Translations under genes and position numbers: made by a program
Assembly (NCBI GenBank): GCA_963762965.1
Contig: CAVXME010000001.1
Location: forward strand, 930,001 to 994,000
Origin: DATBAX01 sp963762965
Lineage (GTDB): Bacteria; Acidobacteriota; Terriglobia; Terriglobales; Acidobacteriaceae
Length of the DNA stretch: 64,000 bases
Reading direction: 5' to 3'
The notes under the pieces: model-generated
Told to the model about the DNA's origin: nothing
What the model saw: only the letters and a program-made list of their open reading frames with translations
The model's database searches: none
Part shown: piece after piece, positions 49,887 to 59,131 of the stretch
How positions within the stretch are numbered: position 1 is the first letter of the stretch
How the letters are laid out: each line of letters begins with the position of its first letter

Positions 49887-51191
49887 CTACTCCGCCCGGT
49901 ATACAACCTGCCCGCCCACAATCGTCGCCACAATCTTTCCCGTAAGTTGCCAGCCATCGAACGGCGTGTTGTGTGATTTGGATCGGCCCTTGGCGGCCTC
50001 GTACGTCCAGCGCTTCTTAGGATCGAAGATGGTCACATCGGCATTACTGCCGCGGGTCAGCGTCCCTCGGCCATTCAAATCCACCACGCGTGCGGGACCT
50101 GCGGTAAACAACTCCACAATTCTCGCCAGAGAAATTTTGTGCTCGCGATGCAGACGAGTGATGGCGAGGCCAAGCGCGGTCTCCAGTCCAGTGATGCCGA
50201 AAGCAGCCTGCTCAAACTCAATGATCTTTTCATGTAGCGCATGGGGTGCGTGGTCAGTGGCAATCGCATCGACGGTGCCATCGGCGAGCGCCGCTAGAAT
50301 CGCCTCGCGATCTGCTACAGATCGCAGCGGCGGGTTCATCTTGAAATTGGCGTTGTAGTCCTTAACGTCGGCATCCGTTAAGGTGAAATGGTGCGGTGTG
50401 ACTTCGCAGGTCACGCGAACTTTGTGACGCTTGCCGCGGCGTACGGCTTTCAACGCGTCCGCGGTGGAGAGATGGGCAACATGCAACCGGGCCCCGCCAA
50501 ACTGCTGCGCCAGATGCACGTCTCGCTCGACAATCGACGCCTCGGCTGACGCCATCATCCCGCGCAAGCCGAGTCGAAACGACGTCGGGCTCTCGTTCAT
50601 CGAGCAGCCTTCTGTGGTGCGTGTGTCTTCGGCATGTTGAATGACCGGAAGGTTGATCTCAGCCGCGACTCGCAGCGTGTCGCGCATGATGGCGTCGTTG
50701 AGGATGGGCTTGCCGTCGTCCGTAATCGCGACCGCACCTGCACGTTGCAATGCGCGAAAATCCGTGAGTGCCGCGCCTTTGCTGGCTTGTGTTGCGGCCG
50801 CGATCGGAAAGACGTTGACCACGGCGCCGCGATCGGGTTGCTGCATCCAGGTGACCCATTCCGGCGAATCGACGACCGGATGGGTGTTGGGCATGCAACA
50901 CACAGAAGTGAATCCACCGGCGGCAGCAGCAGCGGTCCCGGTCGCGATGGTTTCTTTGTAGCTTTGTCCGGGCTCGCGCAGGTGAATGTGCAGGTCAATG
51001 AATCCTGGGGCAACGATCAGACCACGCGCGTCAAATTTTTCATCACCACCACCGCGGATTTTATTCGGTGGTGCGATCTCGGCGACATGCCTATCGCGCA
51101 GAAGAACATCCATGGGCGAATCGAGGCCAGCAGCAGGGTCAATGACGTGGCCGCCGCGAATCAAGAGCGATTTGGATTTCTCGTGTACCAT
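49887..51191 (-). CDS. pyrC: Dihydroorotase
   Basis: The 434-residue amidohydrolase catalyses the third step of pyrimidine synthesis. Metal ligands are visible: PGFIDLHIHLREPGQSYKE (HxH), PVIQHAEDT, HVAHLSTADALKAVR, and ATDHAPHALHEK, with TCEVTPHHFTL between. This is the type I (about 430-residue) form found next to pyrB. The ATG at 51191 abuts the pyrB stop. A transcript pyrB-pyrC is likely. No pyrR gene or PyrR-binding hairpin was recognised upstream. Confidence 0.95.
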   Translation of the reverse strand: MVHEKSKSLLIRGGHVIDPAAGLDSPMDVLLRDRHVAEIAPPNKIRGGGDEKFDARGLIVAPGFIDLHIHLREPGQSYKETIATGTAAAAAGGFTSVCCMPNTHPVVDSPEWVTWMQQPDRGAVVNVFPIAAATQASKGAALTDFRALQRAGAVAITDDGKPILNDAIMRDTLRVAAEINLPVIQHAEDTRTTEGCSMNESPTSFRLGLRGMMASAEASIVERDVHLAQQFGGARLHVAHLSTADALKAVRRGKRHKVRVTCEVTPHHFTLTDADVKDYNANFKMNPPLRSVADREAILAALADGTVDAIATDHAPHALHEKIIEFEQAAFGITGLETALGLAITRLHREHKISLARIVELFTAGPARVVDLNGRGTLTRGSNADVTIFDPKKRWTYEAAKGRSKSHNTPFDGWQLTGKIVATIVGGQVVYRAE

Positions 51192-52106
51192 TTACTTTGC
51201 TTTTCCCAGGGCTTTGGCCAGGATTGCCATACGCACTGGCACTCCATTACGGACTTCTTCCACGATCACGGACTGCGGGCAATCCGCCACTTCCCAGGTC
51301 AATTCTAGGCCGCGAATAATCGGTCCGGGATGCATCAACAGAGCATCGCGCTTGGCGAGTCGTAAGCGAGGCATCGTCATCTGATATCTCGCAACATAAT
51401 CTTCGAGGCTGATCTTGGTGCCCGCCAGCCGTTCTTTTTGTACGCGCAACACCATGACCACATCAGCGCCGTGCACCGCTTCTTCTACCGTCCTTGCGAT
51501 GTGTAGACCGGGTGCGAGGCTGGTAGCCAGCTCCGGCAAGAATTCCGTTGGCCCGCAGAGAGTGATATTGGCTCCGAACTTGCTGAGCAAATGAACTGCG
51601 GAACGGGCCACCCGGCTGTGATAAATATCGCCAACGATCGCGACGTGCAATCCCTTGAGCGCTTTCTTGTGGCGCAAAATTGTGTACGCGTCGAGCAACG
51701 CCTGTGAAGGATGCTCGTGCATGCCATCGCCCGCATTGATCACAGGAATATCGAGGTGTGTCGCCATGAGCAGCGGAGCGCCGGCGTTGGGATGGCGAAC
51801 CACAATCACATCCGCGCCTACTGCGCGCAGCGTGTAGGCAGTATCCAGCAGCGATTCGCCCTTTTCGATGCTCGATCCACTGGAAAGAATGAGCGTAGTC
51901 ATGGCGCCCAGTGATTTGGCGGCGATTTCAAAAGAACTGCGCGTGCGGGTGGACGCCTCGTAGAAAAGTAGCAGCACCTTCTTGCCGCGCAGCAACGGCC
52001 GGGGCTTGAGCGGATTCATGCGGCGGGCAAGTTTGAGCAGGCCGGTAATTTCCGCCGCGTCCATCTCTTCGATGCCGAGTAGAGAACCGTGCGCTACCTT
52101 GTTCAT
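51192..52106 (-). CDS. pyrB: Aspartate carbamoyltransferase catalytic subunit
   Basis: The 304-residue enzyme makes carbamoyl aspartate from carbamoyl phosphate and aspartate. Family motifs: LLFYEASTRTRSSFEIAAK (carbamoyl-phosphate loop STRTR), SSGSSIEKGESLLDT, INAGDGMHEHPSQALLDAYT, and LLMHPGPIIRGLE near the C-terminus. No regulatory pyrI chain is encoded beside it; the class that pairs with type I dihydroorotase usually lacks one. The ATG at 52106 is followed by a normal-length product. Confidence 0.95.
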   Translation of the reverse strand: MNKVAHGSLLGIEEMDAAEITGLLKLARRMNPLKPRPLLRGKKVLLLFYEASTRTRSSFEIAAKSLGAMTTLILSSGSSIEKGESLLDTAYTLRAVGADVIVVRHPNAGAPLLMATHLDIPVINAGDGMHEHPSQALLDAYTILRHKKALKGLHVAIVGDIYHSRVARSAVHLLSKFGANITLCGPTEFLPELATSLAPGLHIARTVEEAVHGADVVMVLRVQKERLAGTKISLEDYVARYQMTMPRLRLAKRDALLMHPGPIIRGLELTWEVADCPQSVIVEEVRNGVPVRMAILAKALGKAK

Positions 52107-52225
52107 CTGTCGCCGGGAGCCTCAGGGGCCAAAGCCCCGAATTCATGTTCGTCTTTGAACGCTACATCCTACGCGGGGAACGCAGGGTGGGGCAAGGTGG
52201 GGAAATCCGCCCGAGGAGGATGGCC

Positions 52226-52987
52226 TTAGAGCCGCTGCCTGCGGCGCAGCAGGGCCGCGGCGATCGCGCCACCAAAGCTGGAAAGCACCAGGAATAAAAT
52301 CAGCATGGCAACCACCAGGACACTCATCATTAGGGTGAACCCCTCGGGAGTCTTCATGTATTCCAAAATTTCCTGGGCGCGGGGATCCGCAGTGTGGGCC
52401 ACCTGTTGCTGGACCGTGGCCACCATCGCAGCCCGGCCATCTCCGCCGGCGCGGAAAACAAAGATCGCCAGAACGCACGGAATCGCGAACATGACGCCGC
52501 CGAATAATCCGCTCAACGTGCCGAGCAATGCGCCAATTCCGGCAGTGAGATTGGAGAACGGATTCTTGCGGCGGTAAAAGTAAACCGATAGAAACCCCGC
52601 AGCCAGCATGTCCAACGCAAAGGCCTGGCGAAGAATGATCAGGAGGATCACCGCCAGCAGCCCGGCCAATGCTGCCGCCCGCAGTGCATGAGGCCAATCA
52701 ATGCTGCCGGCAGGCAGCGCCCTGGAATATTGCGGTGGAAGGCCCTCTGAAATCACTTCCGCGGGCGTGATGGCTTCAGCAGTGGCAACCCTGATTTGTG
52801 GGGCATTGCATTGGCGGCAGAAAGGAATTCCGTCTTCAACACTCACGCCGCACTGATAACAGGAATGTTCCACTGCATGTGAAGTTACAGTAGGGGGCTT
52901 ACGTGAAGCAAGGAAGGCGCGACCACCGTAACCCGGCCAATCGAGAATTTGCGGTCCGTGACCGGAAACGATCTCATCCTGAAGCAA
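52226..52987 (-). CDS. Membrane protein with an N-terminal zinc ribbon
   Basis: The 253-residue product has a zinc-ribbon motif near residues 43-60 (CYQCGVSVEDGIPFCRQC, two CxxC pairs). Three to four membrane helices follow (AAALAGLLAVILLIILRQAF, GIGALLGTLSGLFGGVMFAI, MMSVLVVAMLILFLVLSSFG), with an Arg-rich end. I do not recognise the family. The start is uncertain: TTG at 52987 gives 38 residues before the ribbon, and GTG at 52873 would start just before it. It follows the lipoprotein gene by two bases on the same strand. Confidence 0.65.
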   Translation of the reverse strand: MLQDEIVSGHGPQILDWPGYGGRAFLASRKPPTVTSHAVEHSCYQCGVSVEDGIPFCRQCNAPQIRVATAEAITPAEVISEGLPPQYSRALPAGSIDWPHALRAAALAGLLAVILLIILRQAFALDMLAAGFLSVYFYRRKNPFSNLTAGIGALLGTLSGLFGGVMFAIPCVLAIFVFRAGGDGRAAMVATVQQQVAHTADPRAQEILEYMKTPEGFTLMMSVLVVAMLILFLVLSSFGGAIAAALLRRRQRL

Positions 52988-52989
52988 CC

Positions 52990-53589
52990 CTAAATCGAGC
53001 CTTCTTTGCCCTTGGTGCGCACATAGACCAGGGCGAAACTGGATCCCTTGGTTTCGGGCTGAATCGAGACAATGTGCTGGTTCTCTTCGGTGCCTACTTT
53101 CAATTCGATGTTCTTTCCGTTGCCGTCACCTTCGCACTTGAGTTCTTTGGCTTGGTGAGAATCGCCGGGGTTGTAGTGGTAATCGTGTCCCTCTGAGTGG
53201 CATTGCAGCACATTGCCATACGCCTTCTTCAGCGCATCCTGATAGAAGGCGACGATCTTGCTCGGGGCATCGTCAGATTCATACTCGACCGCCACCACCT
53301 TCAGGGAATAACCAAAGCTGGAGATGTCCACGTTGGCACTCTTTTCGTCGCCCTCGCGTTCTTTCAGTTTAGGACGAGCACCGGGATACACCGGAAGTCC
53401 GGTGTCCCGCACATCGGCATCATTGTTTACGTGGATTCCGCCCAGAGGTGTATTGATGTCAACTTTCTTATCTTCGCCGTTGTCTGACTTTTTCACATTA
53501 ATGCTACAAGCCGGCAAAACCAGCAACGCGACCAGGGCCACCGGAAACATGCAGCGAGCACTAACGAACCACAGGTTTGGAATTCGCAT
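52990..53589 (-). CDS. Predicted lipoprotein of unknown function
   Basis: The 199-residue product has a signal sequence ending in the lipobox LVLPAC, so it should be lipidated at that Cys. The mature part starts Ser/Lys/Asp-rich (SINVKKSDNGEDKKVDINTP). It has a Pro-Gly segment (LPVYPGARPKLKEREG) seen in other acidobacterial lipoproteins, and a C-terminal beta-rich region with no motif I can name. The ATG at 53589 has GGAGGG eight bases upstream; an ATG at 53604 overlaps that site. The first 29 bases overlap the 3' end of the GH3 gene on the same strand. Confidence 0.7.
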   Translation of the reverse strand: MRIPNLWFVSARCMFPVALVALLVLPACSINVKKSDNGEDKKVDINTPLGGIHVNNDADVRDTGLPVYPGARPKLKEREGDEKSANVDISSFGYSLKVVAVEYESDDAPSKIVAFYQDALKKAYGNVLQCHSEGHDYHYNPGDSHQAKELKCEGDGNGKNIELKVGTEENQHIVSIQPETKGSSFALVYVRTKGKEGSI

Positions 53590-55489
53590 TTCGAGACCCT
53601 CCATTGGCGGTCAGTGCCGGTCGTTCGATTCCCGCGCCGCGCTCGGCGATGTTTGGGATGCTCACTGGCAAGTGTCCGCGTATCGCAATATCACCAAACA
53701 GGGCTTTGGCCGCACTGACTTCTGAAACCGTTTCACTCGAGAACGTACAAATATAGTTCTGTACCGCGGGAAAGTCTTGCGCCAAATAGGGATTGCCCAT
53801 GGCCAGGACAACCGTTCTTTCCGCCGCGTGATCAAGAATCTTCTGCAACAGCGCGCCACTGGCATCGGAGAGTGAGACCGAATTCTTCAGTCCACCAGCG
53901 TCCACCTTGACGACTTTCCCTGCTGAAGGTACTACGTACACCGCGGCGATGACTGCCTGCGCCTGATCAACCGCTTCCAGCACTTCAGCCGACATGGCGT
54001 CTGCGATACGGGTGTCCACGTAAATCACATGGGCATTCGGCGCCCGGGCATGCACCTCGTGCTGCAAAGTATGCCCTGCTTCGGTGCGCACGTCTTCCGA
54101 CAGAACCACCACGACCACGTGGTTCTGCGCTTCTTCCACTCTCTGATACGGAAGGCCAGCCGCGATGGTTCCCATCTTTTTCAGCGGCAGGAGCTTGCCG
54201 TTATCGCGAACCAGAGTCACCGCGTCGTCTGCAATCTTCTGGCCCAGAGCAAGATTTTCGGGTTTGCCGATGACTGTAGAGAGCGCATCCAGATCGACCA
54301 GACGGTCTTTTTGTAGGCCAAGAGAGGCCTTTGCTTTCAATATCTTGAGCACCGAGGCATTGAGCTGCGTCGCAGGGATTTCTCCGCTGTGGACAGCTTC
54401 CAGCATGGCCTTGTAGGAAGCATCGAGATCAGCGGGAATGAGCAGCAAGTCGTTGCCCGCTTTGAACGCATCCACCGCGGCGCGGCCGATGTTGGCGGAG
54501 TAAAGACGGGTCAGACCCGCCATGTCGAGCGCGTCGGTCACGACAATCCCCTGAAAGCCAAGTTGTTTCTTGAGCAGGTCAGTAACAATCGCGGGCGAAA
54601 CTGAAGCTACATGGTTGGGATCGGGATCGAGCGCCGGCACCGTTACGTGTGCGACCATCACGGAATCTACACCCGCTTCAATAGCTTTTCGAAAAGGCGG
54701 TAGCTCAACCGATTGCAACCGTGCCATGTCTCCGGTCACCTGCGCCACACTGAGGTGGGAATCGGTGGCGGTATCGCCATGGCCGGGAAAATGTTTCGCC
54801 GTAGTCAGCATCCCGTTGGCCCGCGCCCCTTTGATGTAAGCGGCCACCATCTCACCGACCTGCTGCGGGTCTTCTCCGAACGAACGTGTGTTGATGATGG
54901 GATTCGCCGGGTTCGAATTCACGTCGGCAACCGGGAAAAAATTCCAGTGGACACCAAGGGCGCGAGATTCCTGGGCGGTGATGCGTCCGAAGGCCTCGGC
55001 ATAATCCAGCTTTCCCGCAGCCCCGAAAGCCATGGCGGATGGGAAATCGGTCGCCCCATGAAGCCGCTGGATAACCCCGCGCTCAAAATCCGCGGCAATC
55101 AGCAGGGGCAGCTTGGAGTCCTGCTGCAAGCGATTAAGCAATTCGGCGGCCTCGTAAGGCTGGTTGCGGTAGAGAAACGGCGGGTCCCAGCGCACCGTCA
55201 TGGCAAACGACCCGACATGATACTTATTGATATCGTCGCGGAGTTCCAAATATTCCGGGTTGTTGACGTTCAGAAACTCGGCCCGCACCCAGATCATGAA
55301 AAGCTGCCCGACTTTTTCCTCGGGGGTGAGCTGCCGCAGAGTTTTCTCCGCCCACTTTTGCCCGTCGCGGTCGAGATGAATCGGGCCCGGAGTCTGGAAT
55401 TTGTCTTTTTTCTTGTCCTTGGCAAGTGCGGGAAGGGCGACGCAACAGAAGATTAAGATCAGGAAGAGTGCGGTGCTACGTTTTGACAT
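53561..55489 (-). CDS. Glycoside hydrolase family 3, NagZ-like beta-N-acetylhexosaminidase
   Basis: The 642-residue protein has a signal peptide (STALFLILIFCCVALPALA). The GH3 catalytic domain has LLIAADFERGVIQRLHG, the NagZ-type His loop KHFPGHGDTATDSH and FQGIVVTDALDMAGL with the nucleophile Asp. A C-terminal GH3 second domain follows (ADDAVTLVRDNGKLLPLKK). NagZ-like enzymes with KHFPGHGDT-x-x-DSH cleave N-acetylglucosamine from peptidoglycan fragments; export suggests an extracytoplasmic role. The ATG at 55489 begins the signal peptide. Its 3' end overlaps the lipoprotein gene. Confidence 0.85.
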   Translation of the reverse strand: MSKRSTALFLILIFCCVALPALAKDKKKDKFQTPGPIHLDRDGQKWAEKTLRQLTPEEKVGQLFMIWVRAEFLNVNNPEYLELRDDINKYHVGSFAMTVRWDPPFLYRNQPYEAAELLNRLQQDSKLPLLIAADFERGVIQRLHGATDFPSAMAFGAAGKLDYAEAFGRITAQESRALGVHWNFFPVADVNSNPANPIINTRSFGEDPQQVGEMVAAYIKGARANGMLTTAKHFPGHGDTATDSHLSVAQVTGDMARLQSVELPPFRKAIEAGVDSVMVAHVTVPALDPDPNHVASVSPAIVTDLLKKQLGFQGIVVTDALDMAGLTRLYSANIGRAAVDAFKAGNDLLLIPADLDASYKAMLEAVHSGEIPATQLNASVLKILKAKASLGLQKDRLVDLDALSTVIGKPENLALGQKIADDAVTLVRDNGKLLPLKKMGTIAAGLPYQRVEEAQNHVVVVVLSEDVRTEAGHTLQHEVHARAPNAHVIYVDTRIADAMSAEVLEAVDQAQAVIAAVYVVPSAGKVVKVDAGGLKNSVSLSDASGALLQKILDHAAERTVVLAMGNPYLAQDFPAVQNYICTFSSETVSEVSAAKALFGDIAIRGHLPVSIPNIAERGAGIERPALTANGGSRNANSKPVVR

Positions 55490-55564
55490 TAGCAAAAGAT
55501 AGCATGAAGCGCGGATTTGACAGCACACCCTCCGAACAATCATCGCTCATGCTTTGGCTCAATT

Positions 55565-55590
55565 GTCATCCTGAGCGAAGCGAAGGACCT
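55565..55590. repeat. Short dispersed repeat (GTCATCCTGAGCGAAGCGAAGGACC type)
   Basis: GTCATCCTGAGCG followed by AAGCGAAGGACC lies between the divergent side of the GH3 gene and miaA's 3' end. A second copy, interrupted by a palindrome, is at 59038-59093. Such palindromic-unit-like repeats are common in intergenic DNA of this phylum. Confidence 0.6.
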
Positions 55591-55601
55591 ATGTATTTTG
55601 C

Positions 55602-56522
55602 TTACACTGCCAACGCAGCGATCGCTTTCTGCTGAATGAGCAAATCATCACCAAATCCCACAAGCCAATTCACTCCCGGTTCCCGCCGGAACCAGGTCAT
55701 CTGCCGCTTAGCGTAGTTGCGATGCGCCTGTTGCGCAGCCAGCATCGCGGTCTCGCGATCCACCTCGCCATGAATAAGCTGCACAGCTTGCTTGTAGCCC
55801 AGCGAACTCAGCGCCCAACTCGAATCGCCATACTTTTCCAGAAGGCCAAGAGTCTCTTCCACCAGTCCAGACTCGAACATTCTTTGCGCCCGCTGATTGA
55901 TCCGCTCGTAAAGGACGTTCCGATCTGGATTGAGTCCCAGCCGCAGAATTCGGAAACCAGTCAGTGGATTGCGTCCCTGCTTCCACATCTCGCTCATCTG
56001 TTCCTGTGAGGCGAGGCAAACTTCGATGGCGCGAATAAGTTTCGGCGTGTCATTGGGATGGATTTTTGCCGCAGCCTCAGGATCCAGCCGCCGGAGCATG
56101 CGATGCAAGTAGTCTGCACGCTTCTCTGCGTTCTCGCGCAGCCTCTCGCGGAGTTCTTCGGAACGCTGCGGGCCCGGGAACAGTCCTTCGATCAGCGCCC
56201 GAAGATACAGCCCGGTTCCGCCGACCACAATAGGAAGATTGCCGCGCGATTTTATCTGCTCAAGTTTCTCTCTTGCCAGCCGCGCGTATTCCCCGGCCGT
56301 GATGTAGCCGTTGGGGTCGACGAAATCCAGCAGGTGATGAGGGGCACGAGCGCGTTCGGAGGCTGTAGGCTTGGCAGTGCCGATTTCAAATTCGCGATAC
56401 ATGGCAACCGAATCGCAATTTACGATCTCGCCGTGAAAGCGTTCCGCCAGAGCGACCGCCAACGCCGTCTTGCCGCTGGCGGTTGGACCCACAATGACGA
56501 CCAGCAGCGGCTCGGCAGGCAC
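55602..56522 (-). CDS. miaA: tRNA dimethylallyltransferase
   Basis: The 306-residue enzyme adds a dimethylallyl group to A37 of tRNAs reading UNN codons. Signatures: the P-loop VVIVGPTASGKTALAVALAE, NCDSVAMYREFEIGTAKPTA, APHHLLDFVDP, PIVVGGTGLYLRALIEGLF, and RNYAKRQMTWFRREPGVNW near the C-terminus. All are in place, and length is normal. The start is a GTG at 56522, right after the small membrane-protein gene, with which it is probably co-transcribed. Confidence 0.95.
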   Translation of the reverse strand: MPAEPLLVVIVGPTASGKTALAVALAERFHGEIVNCDSVAMYREFEIGTAKPTASERARAPHHLLDFVDPNGYITAGEYARLAREKLEQIKSRGNLPIVVGGTGLYLRALIEGLFPGPQRSEELRERLRENAEKRADYLHRMLRRLDPEAAAKIHPNDTPKLIRAIEVCLASQEQMSEMWKQGRNPLTGFRILRLGLNPDRNVLYERINQRAQRMFESGLVEETLGLLEKYGDSSWALSSLGYKQAVQLIHGEVDRETAMLAAQQAHRNYAKRQMTWFRREPGVNWLVGFGDDLLIQQKAIAALAV

Positions 56523-56524
56523 GG

Positions 56525-56704
56525 TCAGCGCGCTCTCCAGGCAATGGCGTGCCAGGACCGCGCAAGAGTGACGATCAGAATGAGCAGCGCCACGATCAGT
56601 ACTCCCACGGCTTCGAGCTTGCGGCTGCGGGATTTCGCGGCAGAGCGCACGCGTGCCGCGCGCTGATCGCGATTGGGCTTGGCTGTGGGAGAGGATCGCG
56701 CCAC
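56525..56704 (-). CDS. Small tail-helix membrane protein upstream of miaA
   Basis: From the GTG at 56704 the product is 59 residues. It has an Arg/Lys-rich N-terminus (NRDQRAARVRSAAKSRSRK), one membrane helix (LEAVGVLIVALLILIVTLA) and a short Trp/Arg end. A longer start at 56770 gives 81 residues, but its extra 22 look unlike protein. GGAGAGGG lies about 13 bases before the GTG. I do not recognise a family; the basic-then-helix layout suggests a small inner-membrane protein. It ends two bases before the miaA start. Confidence 0.5.
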   Translation of the reverse strand: MARSSPTAKPNRDQRAARVRSAAKSRSRKLEAVGVLIVALLILIVTLARSWHAIAWRAR

Positions 56705-56776
56705 CAGGCCATTGTAGCCCTCTCCATTTCGAATTCGCCAGAATGCTAAACTACGCCACGTCCGCGCCAAACGCCT

Positions 56777-57631
56777 ATGCCATCTGCCAGTCCCAGTGCG
56801 CGAGTTGTCCGCTTCGGAGTTTTTGAGGTGGATCGAACGGCGGGAGAACTGCGCAAAAACGGCGCGAGGGTCCGTTTACAGGAACAACCTTTTCAGCTGC
56901 TGATGCTCTTGTTGGAACGGCCGGGGGACGTGGTCACACGCGACCAGCTTCGTGAAAAGCTGTGGCCGGCCGACACCTTTGTCGATTTTGACCACAGCCT
57001 GAACACTGCGATCAACAAAGTCAGGGAAGCGCTGGGCGATTCGGCTTCCAGCCCACGATACGTCGAGACTCTGGCCAGGCGCGGATATCGATTTCTTGCA
57101 CCGGTCGAACCGATGCACGGCCCGATTCAGCATGCAGCCGCGCCCCAATCAGGTTCCGGCCGACCTGAGGACGCAGCCGCCGTCCATCCCGACCTCAATG
57201 TTCCTCTGCCTCATCGCGGAGTCACGCGCGGATTGTTCGGCCTGATCCAAATCATGTATCTGGTCTTTTATCTGGAGGCTCTCTTCCATTGGTCGCACGT
57301 GGAACCGATTGCCAGCCTGTTCCTGCCGGGATGGGGATCATTTACGGTCGCTGTCGCTGTACTCATCACGGCGCTGATCGGAATTCCCTTGCGATGTTAT
57401 TTGTTTTCAGCCGCCGGATTTGATTTTGGAGGACTCGCCGATAGCTTCCAGCGGATTTTCCCGGTCATCCTGGTGCTCGACCAGTTGTGGGCGTTGGCGC
57501 CGTTCCTCCTCGCCTCGAAAATAGGCTTCGGAGCGGCATTCGCAGCGACGGCTGCGCTATTGTATGTTCCCTTTTCGGAGAGAACCTTGTTGCGGATGGC
57601 CTATCCCGGCAGCTTATCGAAGCCAGGGTAG
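56777..57631 (+). CDS. Winged-helix DNA-binding protein with C-terminal membrane helices
   Basis: Residues 10-110 form an OmpR/PhoB-type winged-helix domain (VRFGVFEVDRTAGELRKNG, LQEQPFQLLMLLLERPGDVV, YVETLARRGYRFLAPVEP), the CadC/ToxR fold. After a linker of about 35 residues come about four membrane segments (LFGLIQIMYLVFYLEALF, FTVAVAVLITALIGIPL and others). CadC-like regulators with this layout are frequent in Acidobacteriota. The TPR or periplasmic sensor often present is missing. The signal and target are unknown. Divergent from the miaA-side genes. Confidence 0.82.
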   Translation: MPSASPSARVVRFGVFEVDRTAGELRKNGARVRLQEQPFQLLMLLLERPGDVVTRDQLREKLWPADTFVDFDHSLNTAINKVREALGDSASSPRYVETLARRGYRFLAPVEPMHGPIQHAAAPQSGSGRPEDAAAVHPDLNVPLPHRGVTRGLFGLIQIMYLVFYLEALFHWSHVEPIASLFLPGWGSFTVAVAVLITALIGIPLRCYLFSAAGFDFGGLADSFQRIFPVILVLDQLWALAPFLLASKIGFGAAFAATAALLYVPFSERTLLRMAYPGSLSKPG

Positions 57632-57670
57632 TCTTGCCCTCCAAAAGCAGGCCTTTGGGGACTTGGATCT

Positions 57671-58768
57671 CTAGGGAAGGTCGTTCTTGTCGGGATTGTA
57701 GTAAAAAGTGAAGCGCAAACCCAGATATTGGCCACCGAATTCGGAAGGCAGCGGAGGGAACGGATTCGAAGCGGTAATGCCGCCATAGGCGGCGCGATCC
57801 AGGGCAACGTCTCCGGAGTCGGAGACGTAACGCATGCCAGCCACTTTGCCGTCCTTGAGGATGGCAAACTCGATGGATACTTTTCCCTTCTTCATCAGCG
57901 GCGCACGCGCCGACTCCGGGATCAGGTTGTACCAGTTCACTTTGACGTCGTGTACCACGCGCTGCAAATAGGGGCCGAAATCCACGCCCATGGTGTCAGT
58001 CGTAATCTCGACCGGGCCCGTGGCGGCGGTTGCCTGGCGTCCCAGAGATAAACCGTTCGCTCCGCTGTCTCCACCATACCCTCCTCGATTGGCAGCCACG
58101 GCACGCGCAGCCTGGTCAATCGCCGAGCCGGCGGATAAGGGACTGGTACTGAAACTGGGCCTGGGTGTGTCCTCCGGCGGAGCTTGCAGCTTCGCGGTCT
58201 CTTGATTCTGCGTCCTCGGCGGCGGAGGCGCTTGCGGCTGTTGGGACGGCTGGGCCTGCTGCGGAGCTGGTGCAGGCTGTTGCGCCGGTGGCGCGGTAGG
58301 TCCCGGGCGGCCGGCGCGGGCAGAGTCCAGAATCTTCTTCAGTTCCTCGCGGTTCACCTGCGGAGCCCGCGAGGTTGCCACCCGGTCCTTATCGGAAATG
58401 ATTTTTGTGTCAGGCCGCTTGGTGATTTTCTGCTCGTCGGTCGGAAGCTCCAGATACGTAAGGTTCTTGTCCTTATCGTTGGGATTCATGATCATGACCG
58501 CACGATGAGGCAACCAGCCTCCGATCCGTTGCGAATTCACGATCACGAGTACGAATATGAGGTGGACGACCACCGAAATCCAGAAAGCCTCGCGCTTGCG
58601 CGAACGCGTGAGATCGTCCTGGAGCTGGAGCAGAAGGGCCGGCGCGCCATATCGGCCGGTATAGGCCAGTTCCCAGTGCTGCGCGTCGTATAAATCTCCG
58701 GCCAGCGGCCGGTTCGACGGCTGCTCTGGAGGTGCGGGATTGGCTGGCGGGATTTGGGTGGTTGACAT
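57671..58768 (-). CDS. TonB-family energy transducer protein
   Basis: The 365-residue protein has a short cytoplasmic part and one membrane helix (about residues 62-78, FWISVVVHLIFVLVIVN). A periplasmic Pro/Gln-rich spacer follows (about 150-215, including QPAPAPQQAQPSQQPQ). The C-terminal TonB domain (about 265-355) has KGKVSIEFAILKDGKVAGMR and LDRAAYGGITASNPFPPLPS. It would carry inner-membrane energy to outer-membrane receptors. ExbB/ExbD genes are not in view. The N-terminal 60 residues before the helix are longer than in classical TonB. Confidence 0.83.
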   Translation of the reverse strand: MSTTQIPPANPAPPEQPSNRPLAGDLYDAQHWELAYTGRYGAPALLLQLQDDLTRSRKREAFWISVVVHLIFVLVIVNSQRIGGWLPHRAVMIMNPNDKDKNLTYLELPTDEQKITKRPDTKIISDKDRVATSRAPQVNREELKKILDSARAGRPGPTAPPAQQPAPAPQQAQPSQQPQAPPPPRTQNQETAKLQAPPEDTPRPSFSTSPLSAGSAIDQAARAVAANRGGYGGDSGANGLSLGRQATAATGPVEITTDTMGVDFGPYLQRVVHDVKVNWYNLIPESARAPLMKKGKVSIEFAILKDGKVAGMRYVSDSGDVALDRAAYGGITASNPFPPLPSEFGGQYLGLRFTFYYNPDKNDLP

Positions 58769-59037
58769 TAAACCGGCGGCTCTTGTTTAGACACGACCAA
58801 CCGGCCTTTAGTTGCTGAAACCCTTAACTTTACCTGCGGTTGAACCAAAGGCGAAAGCGCTGTTGCGCAAGCGGTTGGCAGTTCTGTCCAACCACTTATT
58901 GTCGCATCTTTCGAGAAAATCTGCGAAGACCTGATGGTGCAAGCACTTACGAGGCGCACCCAAGTCGTCAAGACAATAAGGTTACATCGGATGGGGGCGG
59001 CCGAATGTCAAGAAGTGTAAATACCCACACCGGGCTG

Positions 59038-59093
59038 TCATCCTGAGCGGAGTGTCTGTTTCGCGAAGCGAAGCAGACACGGAGTCGAAGGAC
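59038..59093. repeat. Dispersed repeat of the TCATCCTGAGCG...GAAGGACC type with an internal palindrome
   Basis: TCATCCTGAGCGGA at 59038-59051 and GTCGAAGGACC near 59083-59093 flank a perfect 7-base inverted pair, GTGTCTG ... CAGACAC. Related to the copy at 55565. The whole gap 58769-59131 (363 bases) between the TonB-type gene and the dehydrogenase holds no gene I can support apart from this element. Confidence 0.6.
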
Positions 59094-59131
59094 CCCTACT
59101 CCCTCAACCGCTCTTGACGATTAGGCCGAAA

